From the NCBI GenBank assembly GCA_900751785.1, contig CAADSM010000055.1, positions 1-19,129 on the forward strand: DNA of 19,129 nt. Direction: 5' to 3'. Both the position numbers and the translations under genes were made by a program. Shown one piece after another: positions 7,549-13,999 of this stretch (its first letter is position 1; each line of letters starts with the position of its first letter). This stretch comes from Lachnospiraceae bacterium. Its GTDB lineage: Bacteria; Bacillota; Clostridia; Lachnospirales; Lachnospiraceae. Under the pieces are notes generated by a model. The model worked only from the letters and a program-made list of their open reading frames with translations, was not told where the DNA came from and searched no databases.

Positions 7549-7753
7549 ATTTTTTTCATACAGCTCCTCTTTTTTATCTGTCACTCTGACCTCACCCCAT
7601 TCCCGCCAACATTCCGGCAGAAAAAGCCCCTGAGAGGATCTCTGTTCCCGTTTTACAGCCAGAACACTGGAATTTCAGCTCTTACTGTGATATCATACCG
7701 ACTATATCACGATCACATCAGAAAACCCGGAAAGGAGAAAACAGAAGATCACC
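7549..7753. other. Divergent intergenic region between importer operon and CmpB-like gene
   Basis: Together with the importer leader and promoter this makes a 300-base gap without genes. The right part holds an inverted repeat, GTGATAT (7687-7693) with ATATCAC (7704-7710), spacer 10 bases, which may be an operator of the plus-strand gene. A possible weak promoter TTACTG (7682-7687) and TATATC (7703-7708) has a short 15-base spacer. No small gene or RNA was seen. Confidence 0.4.
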
Positions 7754-9052
7754 ATGGAATACACTTTTACGGAACTCTGCTGGCTGTTCCTCATCTACTC
7801 TTTCATCGGATGGGTCATTGAAGCAGCTGTCGGAACAATTAAAAACCGAAGATTTACAAACCGGGGATTTTCCACCGGTCCGTTCTGCATCGTCTACGGC
7901 ATCGCCGCCGTCGTCATGTCCGTTACCCTGACTGAACTGATCGACAGCCCTGTCTTTCTGTTCCTCGGATGCGGCATACAGGCGACCGTCATCGAATGGA
8001 TAACCGGAAAAACACTGGAACGCCTCAACCGCCGCAAATGGTGGGATTACTCGGGCAAAAAGCTGAACTTTGACGGTTATATCTGTCTGCAGTATACCCT
8101 GCTCTGGGCAGTCCTGGGCGTACTCTGCCTCAAATATGGAAATACATTTTTCCTGTTCCTCTATAACTTCATCCCGCAGCCTGTACCGGCGGTCATTTCC
8201 TATATTCTCATAGGATACGTCGCGCTCGACGCCGCGCTCTCACTCACCGCTGTTCTCCATCTCCGGAAGCAGCCGGCAAAGACCGGGCATCCTGCGGGCA
8301 GGCTCACGCTCAGACTGTACCACGCCGCTTCTTCCCTCATCAGTCATGTGGAACGCCGTATGACGAAGGCATACCCAGCCTTTGAAGAGCGGGCGGAAGA
8401 GATCTTGAAGGAAGGCCGGTTCGCCGAAGGCTGCGGTTTCTACAAGCTGTTCTGGCTCTTTCTTACCGGCGCTTTCCTTGGCGACATCACCGAAACGCTC
8501 TTCTGCCGTCTCGCCTCCGGCGTATGGATGAGCAGGAGCAGCCTTGTATGGGGACCTTTCAGCATTGTCTGGGGACTGGCTATCGCCGTCGCCACCGCCC
8601 TTCTGTACAAGGACAGAGACAAGCCGGACCGGCACATCTTCGTGATCGGTGCAGTCCTGGGCGGAGCCTATGAGTACATGTGCAGCGTCTTCACAGAGCT
8701 CGTGTTCGGGCAGGTGTTCTGGGATTACAGCGAGATTCCCTTCAATCTGGGCGGAAGGATCAACCTGCTCTACTGCTTCTTCTGGGGGATCGCAGCCGTA
8801 GTCTGGATCAAAGGATTATACCCTCATTTTTCCAGATGGATCGAAAAGATCCCGAAGCTCGCCGGATACATCGCGTCCTGGATCCTGATCCTGTTCATGG
8901 CGGCGGACATCACGGTCTCCGCCGCGGCGCTGATCCGCTACGACCAGCGAGCCGGCGGTCCCGCCGCCGAGAGCGGCTGGGAGCACATCATCGATACGAA
9001 CTTCGACGACGCCAGGATGCGCCGGATCTATCCAAATGCCAAGAGCAGATAA
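7754..9052 (+). CDS. Membrane protein with two CmpB-type (PF06541) domains
   Basis: A 432-residue integral membrane protein of the family named putative ABC-transporter type IV (PF06541, CmpB); no transport activity can be read from the sequence. It contains two related halves. Residues 10-125 hold TGPFCIVYG (41-49), WWDYS (96-100) and FDGYICLQY (106-114); residues 232-355 hold WGPFSIVWG (266-274), FWDYS (322-326) and LGGRINLLY (332-340). A charged linker (about 170-228) joins them and the last helix is about 368-395, followed by a soluble tail of about 37 residues. AAGGAG is 16 bases before ATG 7754, rather far; AGAAG is closer. It is transcribed alone, away from the importer operon, and ends in a clear terminator. 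Known family members are usually single-domain, so the doubled form deserves a note. Confidence 0.85.
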   Translation: MEYTFTELCWLFLIYSFIGWVIEAAVGTIKNRRFTNRGFSTGPFCIVYGIAAVVMSVTLTELIDSPVFLFLGCGIQATVIEWITGKTLERLNRRKWWDYSGKKLNFDGYICLQYTLLWAVLGVLCLKYGNTFFLFLYNFIPQPVPAVISYILIGYVALDAALSLTAVLHLRKQPAKTGHPAGRLTLRLYHAASSLISHVERRMTKAYPAFEERAEEILKEGRFAEGCGFYKLFWLFLTGAFLGDITETLFCRLASGVWMSRSSLVWGPFSIVWGLAIAVATALLYKDRDKPDRHIFVIGAVLGGAYEYMCSVFTELVFGQVFWDYSEIPFNLGGRINLLYCFFWGIAAVVWIKGLYPHFSRWIEKIPKLAGYIASWILILFMAADITVSAAALIRYDQRAGGPAAESGWEHIIDTNFDDARMRRIYPNAKSR

Positions 9053-9060
9053 ACTGAATC

Positions 9061-9110
9061 AGGCACAGCCCTCTCCGGACTGCTGAAAGTTTCCGGAAAT
9101 GGCTGTGCCT
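9061..9110 (+). terminator. Terminator after the CmpB-like gene
   Basis: AGGCACAGCC (9061-9070) pairs perfectly with GGCTGTGCCT (9101-9110); an inner TCCGGA pair (9074-9079 and 9092-9097) extends it. It is followed by GTTCTTTTTTC. It lies between convergent genes and may also stop the symporter transcript arriving on the minus strand, though the T tail on that side is weak. Confidence 0.85.
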
Positions 9111-9158
9111 GTTCTTTTTTCTTTCTTACTTTATCTTTCTGAAAATCCTGGCCGGCTC

Positions 9159-10376
9159 CTACAGTTCGACCCTGAGATCCTGCTTCTCGATCTTGTGTCT
9201 GTCTGCATATCCCGACAGGATCAGTGTCAGCGCGCCGTCACCTGTAATATTGCAGGCTGTGCCGAAGCTGTCCTGGAGGGCGAAGATTGTCAGCATCAGC
9301 GCTGTTCCGGACTCGTCAAAGCCCAGAATGCCTGTGATCAGCCCCAGAGAAGCCATGACGGTCCCTCCCGGGACTCCCGGCGCGCCGATGGCGAAGACGC
9401 CGAGCAGAAGGCAGAACAGCACCATCGTTCCCTGAGACGGCACACTGCCGTAAAGAATCTGCGATACTGTCATGACAAAGAACACCTCTGTCAGCACGGA
9501 ACCGCACAGATGGATATTGGCGAACAGGGGGATCCCGAAATCCACCATGTCACCGCGGAGGGGCGGCTCCGATTTCTTCGCGCAGCGGAGTGCCACTCCC
9601 AGAGTCGCTGCCGACGACATCGTCCCCACGGCGGTGATATATGCCGGTCCGTAATTCTTGACCACGTCCAGCGGATTCCGCTTTGAGTAGAGCCCTGCAG
9701 CAAGATACAGGACCGCCATCCAGAGAAAGTGTCCCGCCACGACGATCAGGATCACCTTGACGAAGACCGGAAGCTGCCTTGTGATCGTCCCCTCATAGGA
9801 CAGAGCACAGAAGGTGAATCCGATGAACACCGGAAGGATCGGGATCACGACCCTTGTGACAACGGAAAGCACGATCTTCTGAAACTCTTCCAGAAGGTTC
9901 GTCATCGCCGCAGCCTTGGTCCATGTACATGCGAGACCGAGCAGCACGGACAGCACAAGCGCGCTCATCACAGACATGACCGCCGGGATCTCCAGCCGGA
10001 ACACGACCTCCGGCAGCTCCTTCAGCCCTTCCACATCCGACACGATGGACAGATGGGGGATGATGCCGTACCCTGCCGCCATGGACAGAAGTGCCGCCAG
10101 GATCGAGGAGGCATATGCGCAGAAAAGGGCGACTCCCAGCATTCTCGACGCATTCCTGCCAAGCCTTGTGATCGACGGCGCGATAAAGCCGATGATGATC
10201 AGCGGAACACAGAAGTTGATCAACTCCGACAAGATAAATTTTACAGTTACAACGATATTCATCACGGCGTCTCCGGCGGCCTTTGCATACTCCAGACCGG
10301 CGAGCTGTCCCGCGATGATTCCGATCACCACTCCGAGGAGCAGTTTGAACGGGAGGCTTGAAAATAGTTTTTTCAT
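9159..10376 (-). CDS. Dicarboxylate/amino acid:cation symporter (DAACS, SLC1-like)
   Basis: A 405-residue sodium- or proton-coupled symporter of the GltPh/DctA superfamily, which takes up C4-dicarboxylates, glutamate/aspartate or small neutral amino acids. Family landmarks are present: HP1 serine-rich loop GTMSSAAT at 251-258, PLFANIHLCGS at 283-293, HP2 loop GAPGVPGGT at 331-339, and the substrate-binding helix DSFGTACNITGDG at 369-381. The usual NMDGT of helix 7 reads NIHLCGS here, hinting at a substrate other than classic aspartate. The open frame extends upstream to 10457, but GAGAGG sits five bases before ATG 10374-10376 and the next residues are the typical MKKLFSSLPFKLLLG, so I use that start. 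It lies downstream of a LysR gene on the same strand and has its own likely promoter (10467-10495). Confidence 0.9.
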   Translation of the reverse strand: MKKLFSSLPFKLLLGVVIGIIAGQLAGLEYAKAAGDAVMNIVVTVKFILSELINFCVPLIIIGFIAPSITRLGRNASRMLGVALFCAYASSILAALLSMAAGYGIIPHLSIVSDVEGLKELPEVVFRLEIPAVMSVMSALVLSVLLGLACTWTKAAAMTNLLEEFQKIVLSVVTRVVIPILPVFIGFTFCALSYEGTITRQLPVFVKVILIVVAGHFLWMAVLYLAAGLYSKRNPLDVVKNYGPAYITAVGTMSSAATLGVALRCAKKSEPPLRGDMVDFGIPLFANIHLCGSVLTEVFFVMTVSQILYGSVPSQGTMVLFCLLLGVFAIGAPGVPGGTVMASLGLITGILGFDESGTALMLTIFALQDSFGTACNITGDGALTLILSGYADRHKIEKQDLRVEL

Positions 10377-10466
10377 GTTGTCCTCTCTTTCTCTTCTTTT
10401 CTTTTTCCCATATGCCGGGAAGCTTCTGTCTCTCCCGCTCCATTTCTGCAGGTTCAAGACCCGCTT

Positions 10467-10495
10467 AGTATAAGCTATCTGTCCTGTGCCGGCAA
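10467..10495 (-). promoter_or_regulatory. Predicted promoter of the symporter gene
   Basis: On the minus strand TTGCCG (10490-10495) and TATACT (10467-10472) are 17 bases apart. The -35 half lies in the last codons of the LysR gene, whose stop is at 10475-10477. The start would be near 10460, giving an 80-base leader. Confidence 0.5.
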
Positions 10496-11380
10496 GTACT
10501 GTTTTTTTCCAGCCTGCCTGCAGTCCAGATATTCCATAAACCGCTTTACCGCCAGAGACGCGCTCTTCTTCTCCTTCAGCCCAAAGCCGATGCTCCTGTA
10601 CGCCGGAATCTCAAGCTCCTTCGCCACGATATGATAGGGCGTCCGCTTCAGGATCAGCTCTGGGAGGATACTGATCCCCAGCCCCCGCTCCACCATCGCC
10701 ATGATGGCATAGTCATCCCACGCAGTAAAACGCACCCGCGGCGTCAGGGCGCACCGCTCGAAGAGTTCCGACGCCTCCGCCCCGGTATCCTTCGCAAGGA
10801 GAAGGAACGGCTCGTCTGCAAATGCATTCACCGGGAATCTCCCGCAGTCTGCCAGACGGTGCCCCTCCGGAAGGACCGCCAGCAGACGGTCCTGTTCCAG
10901 GAAGACCGTCTCCAGCTCCCCCTGCACCGGGAGCCTTAAAAAACCGCAGTCCACCCTCCCCTCCCGGATCCACTCTTCGATTTCTCTGTAGTCCCCTATC
11001 AGGAGCTCATAATCAATGTTAGGATAGTCCTTCTGAAATTCTTCGATGATGTTCGGAAGCCACTGGGACGCCGCGCTGGAAAAGGTGCCGATCCGGATCA
11101 GCCCCGACTTCAGCCCGTTCAGCTCGTCCACCTGCATCTGCAGCTTCTCATATTCCCTGCAGACATTTTCCGCATAGGGAAGCAGCTTCTTCCCGTCGCC
11201 GGTCAGCCGGACTCCCGCTCTCCCCCGCTCCAGGAGGGTCACCTTCCACTCCTTCTCCAGATCGTGGATCATGCGGCTCACTCCCGACTGGGAATAATTG
11301 AGCATCTCCGCCGCTTTGGTGAAGCTTCCGTACTCCACCGTCTTTACAAACGCAAGATATTTCTGAAGGTTCATATCCAT
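10475..11380 (-). CDS. LysR-family transcriptional regulator
   Basis: A 301-residue LysR-type regulator. The N-terminal winged helix-turn-helix is at about residues 4-63 (FVKTVEYGSFTKAAEML, then SQSGVSRMIHDLEKEW as recognition part), followed by a linker helix and a two-lobed effector-binding domain (about 90-290; IRIGTFSSAASQWLP starts it). The ligand is not recognisable. ATG 11378-11380 has AAGGAG eight bases upstream. It is transcribed toward the symporter gene and divergently from proB, with an inverted repeat (11406-11426) between. By position, the symporter is the most likely target, and self-control through the divergent repeat is also plausible. LysR proteins usually control a divergent gene, which here would be proB. 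Confidence 0.92.
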   Translation of the reverse strand: MDMNLQKYLAFVKTVEYGSFTKAAEMLNYSQSGVSRMIHDLEKEWKVTLLERGRAGVRLTGDGKKLLPYAENVCREYEKLQMQVDELNGLKSGLIRIGTFSSAASQWLPNIIEEFQKDYPNIDYELLIGDYREIEEWIREGRVDCGFLRLPVQGELETVFLEQDRLLAVLPEGHRLADCGRFPVNAFADEPFLLLAKDTGAEASELFERCALTPRVRFTAWDDYAIMAMVERGLGISILPELILKRTPYHIVAKELEIPAYRSIGFGLKEKKSASLAVKRFMEYLDCRQAGKKQYLPAQDR

Positions 11381-11405
11381 GTTTACCGCTCCTTTCTATG
11401 ACTAA

Positions 11406-11426
11406 TTATCATGTTAATTATGATAA
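11406..11426. promoter_or_regulatory. Inverted repeat, possible LysR operator
   Basis: TTATCAT (11406-11412) and ATGATAA (11420-11426) form a perfect inverted repeat with a 7-base spacer, in the AT-rich gap between the divergent LysR and proB starts. The half-sites TTAT-N13-ATAA resemble LysR-type sites. For proB a possible -10 TATGAT is at 11453-11458, with a poor -35. Regulator assignment is inferred from position. Confidence 0.4.
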
Positions 11427-11508
11427 ATATTCGCTTTTGTAATTTATTACTCTATGATACGATAACAGAGTGAGTGATTCAAGAAGAAAAACATCAAAGG
11501 AGACTATC

Positions 11509-12306
11509 ATGGGACTTTATAATAACAGGATCGTAGTAAAAGTAGGGACGTCCACCCTCACAAACGACTCAGGGAAGAGCGATCTGCGCGCCACAGACCG
11601 CCTCGTCTGCACGCTGGCGGACATCCACAATATGGGATATGAGGTGATCTTAGTATCATCCGGCGCCATCGCTGTGGGAAGGAACAAGCTGAACATGCAT
11701 GCCAGACCGGACAGCATGAGAATGAAACAGGCCGCAGCCGCCGTCGGGCAGTGCAGCCTGATGTATCTGTACGACAAGTTTTTCGGGGATTATGACAAGA
11801 CCGTGGCTCAGATCCTCCTGAACGCAGAGGACATCGAGCAGGAAGAAAAGAAGGAGAACTTGACGAACACCTTCAACGCCCTCCTCGAGATGGGCGTCAT
11901 CCCCATCGTCAATGAGAACGACTCCGTGAGCTACACAGAGATCGAGTCCGAGGACCGTCTCTTCGGCGACAACGACATGCTCTCTTCCGTCGTGGCAGTT
12001 CTCTGCCGGGCAAAGAAGCTGGTGATCCTGTCCGATATCGACGGATTCTATGACAGCGATCCCCGCCTCCACCCGAATGCAAAGCTGATCGAGCAGATCG
12101 ATGAGATCGACGAGAGCGTCTACTCCCTCGCCGGGGGAGCAGGAAGCCGCCGCGGCACCGGCGGGATGCGCACGAAACTCCAGGCAGCGCAGCTCGCCAC
12201 GTCCAACGGGATCGACACCATCGTCACCAACGGCAAGCGCCCGGAAGCTCTCTATGATATCGTAAAGGGTGGGAAAGCCGGGACACTGTTCACCGGAAAG
12301 ATATAA
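11509..12306 (+). CDS. proB: Glutamate 5-kinase, short form without PUA domain
   Basis: A 265-residue cytoplasmic kinase that phosphorylates L-glutamate with ATP, the first step of proline synthesis. Amino-acid-kinase motifs are clear: VKVGTS (10-15), VSSGAIAVG (49-57), VNENDSV (134-140), FGDND (152-156), LSDIDGFYDSDPR (174-186) and GTGGMRTK (216-223). The C-terminal PUA RNA-binding-like domain of the E. coli enzyme (about 367 residues) is missing; such short forms exist in other bacteria. The open frame reaches back to a GTG at 11470, but AGGAG is six bases before ATG 11509-11511 and the family begins here. The usual partner proA (glutamate-5-semialdehyde dehydrogenase) does not follow; a terminator and a convergent gene do. 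ProA must be elsewhere. Confidence 0.96.
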   Translation: MGLYNNRIVVKVGTSTLTNDSGKSDLRATDRLVCTLADIHNMGYEVILVSSGAIAVGRNKLNMHARPDSMRMKQAAAAVGQCSLMYLYDKFFGDYDKTVAQILLNAEDIEQEEKKENLTNTFNALLEMGVIPIVNENDSVSYTEIESEDRLFGDNDMLSSVVAVLCRAKKLVILSDIDGFYDSDPRLHPNAKLIEQIDEIDESVYSLAGGAGSRRGTGGMRTKLQAAQLATSNGIDTIVTNGKRPEALYDIVKGGKAGTLFTGKI

Positions 12307-12335
12307 GACCGGCACGATAATATATCGGCACAGCG

Positions 12336-12364
12336 GGAGGGTCTGCTTTTCACGCAGACCCTCC
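12336..12364 (+). terminator. proB terminator, overlapping the hydrolase 3' end
   Basis: GGAGGGTCTGC (12336-12346) pairs perfectly with GCAGACCCTCC (12354-12364), loop of 7, followed on plus by TGTTTTTGTG. The right arm also encodes the last codons and part of the stop of the convergent hydrolase gene. On the minus strand there is no T tail after the stem. Confidence 0.9.
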
Positions 12365-13108
12365 TGTTTTTGTGTTGTTCAGAAACTCACCCACGATCCG
12401 GTTGAACTCATCCGGGCTCTCCTTTGCGATAAAATGGCTTCCCTTCATCACGCGGATCTGCGCGTTCGGAAGACTGGCATAGATAAGCCTTGTGTGCTCA
12501 TCCTTGATCATATCCCGGTCCCCCGCGATCACCAGCTTCGGGATCCGGATAAACTCCGGATCTCTGTTCTCAAAAAGTTCTTCCGGCCGGATATCAGGAT
12601 CGTTCACCATCAGTCCGAGAAGCTCCGCCTTCCTCGCCATCTCCCGGTTCCCCTTTTTCTTCCCGCCTGCCTTCTTACGGCCGGCAAGGAAAGAAGTGAT
12701 CCTGTATCCCAGGATGATCGGGATCTGCACCGACGGCTTCACGCCTGCGCTGTACAGATTCGCCCCGTTGAGCACAAGGCGGCACACCCGCTGCGGGTAC
12801 CGCATCGCAAAGATCAGCGCGATATTCCCGCCGTCGGAGAATCCCAGAAGGTCTGCCCTTTCGATTCCCTGCTTATCCAGGAAGGCGCGCAGGTCCTCCG
12901 CGAACTGCCGGATCGTGAAGGGCTTTTCTCCTCTCGGCGACTTTCCATGCCCTCTGGTGTCGAGGGCGATCACACGGTATCGTTCCGAAAAATAATCCAT
13001 CTGATGGACAAAATAGCTGCCGTCCTCCCCGTTTCCGTGAAGAAGGATGAGCGGGGTTCCGGCGCCCTTCTCCTCATAATGGAGTTTTATGTCGTTTCTT
13101 TCTGTCAT
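12350..13108 (-). CDS. Alpha/beta hydrolase
   Basis: A 252-residue cytoplasmic alpha/beta-hydrolase-fold enzyme with no signal peptide. The catalytic triad is visible: nucleophile S91 in GFSDGG, acid D197 in IAGDRDM, and H225 in GSHFIA; the oxyanion-hole motif HGNG is at 24-27 and DTRGHGKS at 50-57. A basic insertion (RKKAGGKKKGNR, about 144-155) lies in the lid region. The fold serves esterases, lipases, dehalogenases and others, so the reaction is unknown. ATG 13106-13108 has GGAGG seven bases upstream and begins 16 bases after the ABC ATPase stop, so it is probably the last gene of the exporter operon. Its final codons (KTGGSA) overlap the proB terminator. Confidence 0.9.
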   Translation of the reverse strand: MTERNDIKLHYEEKGAGTPLILLHGNGEDGSYFVHQMDYFSERYRVIALDTRGHGKSPRGEKPFTIRQFAEDLRAFLDKQGIERADLLGFSDGGNIALIFAMRYPQRVCRLVLNGANLYSAGVKPSVQIPIILGYRITSFLAGRKKAGGKKKGNREMARKAELLGLMVNDPDIRPEELFENRDPEFIRIPKLVIAGDRDMIKDEHTRLIYASLPNAQIRVMKGSHFIAKESPDEFNRIVGEFLNNTKTGGSA

Positions 13109-13124
13109 CTTTCCGCCTCCCAGG

Positions 13125-13988
13125 CTATTCTACCAGATACAGATCTTCAAGGTTCGGACGCACTTCTCTGACCTCCCCTGCCGCCGGCTTTTCTTCCGAT
13201 ACGATCCGCATGCACACCCGGTCGGACGTCAGCATGATATTTGACGTCTTATATCCATTCTTTTCATAGTATTCCTGCTCTTCTTCACTGACCAGCACCT
13301 CGAACACCATGTGTTCCATGCTGCGCAGCAGCTCTCCGGGCGTCCCGTGACGGAGAATCCTGCCCTCCTTCATTATGAGGATCTCTTTGGATATATATTC
13401 CACATCCGACACAACATGTGTCGCGAGCAGAACAATCTTGTCCTTCGAGATCTCGCTGATAAAGTTGCGGATCCGGATCCGCTCCTTGGGATCCAGCCCC
13501 GCTGTCGGCTCATCCATGATCAGGATCTTCGGATCGTTCAGCAGCGCCTGCGCGATCAGGATACGCTGCTTCATACCACCGGAGTAGGATTTCAGCTTCT
13601 TATATCTGTCATCCTTCAGATTCACAAGCTCCAGCATATTTTCAATCGTCTCTTTCGCCTCTCTCTTCTTCAGCCCTTTCAGGGCAGCCATGTACCACAG
13701 GAACCGTTCTCCCGTAAAATCATCATACAGTCCCTGCTGCTGCGGCATATAGCCGAGGAGCCCTCTGTAGTCGGCGCCGAGCGAATGGATCTCTCTGCCG
13801 TCAAGAAGGATCTCTCCTTCATCTGCCTTAAGGTTATCCGTGATCATATTCATCAGCGTGCTCTTCCCTGCTCCGTTCGGGCCGAGCAGCCCGTAGACTC
13901 CGGCTGTAAAACTCATCGTAAAGTCTTTGACCGCATAAGTCCTGCCTTTATTATAACTCTTCTGTATCTTCTCAAGCCTCAGTTCCAT
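13125..13988 (-). CDS. ABC exporter-type ATP-binding protein
   Basis: A 287-residue ATPase of the BcrA/CcmA (ABC-2) group. Walker A GPNGAGKST is at 36-44, Q-loop MPQQQG at 81-86, signature YSGGMKQR at 135-142, Walker B ILIMDEP at 155-161 with GLDP, and the switch histidine H191. Beyond about residue 220 there is an additional C-terminal segment of unknown role, ending ...NLEDLYLVE. The longest frame starts at 14084, but AAGGAGG lies six bases before ATG 13986-13988 and the family start MELRLEKIQKSY fits. It begins 11 bases after the permease stop, so the two are coupled. Presumably it energises the 688-residue permease; cargo is unknown. Confidence 0.93.
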   Translation of the reverse strand: MELRLEKIQKSYNKGRTYAVKDFTMSFTAGVYGLLGPNGAGKSTLMNMITDNLKADEGEILLDGREIHSLGADYRGLLGYMPQQQGLYDDFTGERFLWYMAALKGLKKREAKETIENMLELVNLKDDRYKKLKSYSGGMKQRILIAQALLNDPKILIMDEPTAGLDPKERIRIRNFISEISKDKIVLLATHVVSDVEYISKEILIMKEGRILRHGTPGELLRSMEHMVFEVLVSEEEQEYYEKNGYKTSNIMLTSDRVCMRIVSEEKPAAGEVREVRPNLEDLYLVE

Positions 13989-13999
13989 CTCGCCCCTCC

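Noticed and set aside
9729..10361. 210-codon plus-strand frame over the symporter gene
   Set aside because: Low-complexity His/Arg/Asp-rich translation typical of an antisense shadow; symporter motifs are on the other strand.
12269..13171. 300-codon plus-strand frame over the hydrolase gene
   Set aside because: Antisense to a gene with a full catalytic triad; no ribosome binding site, and it runs through the proB terminator.
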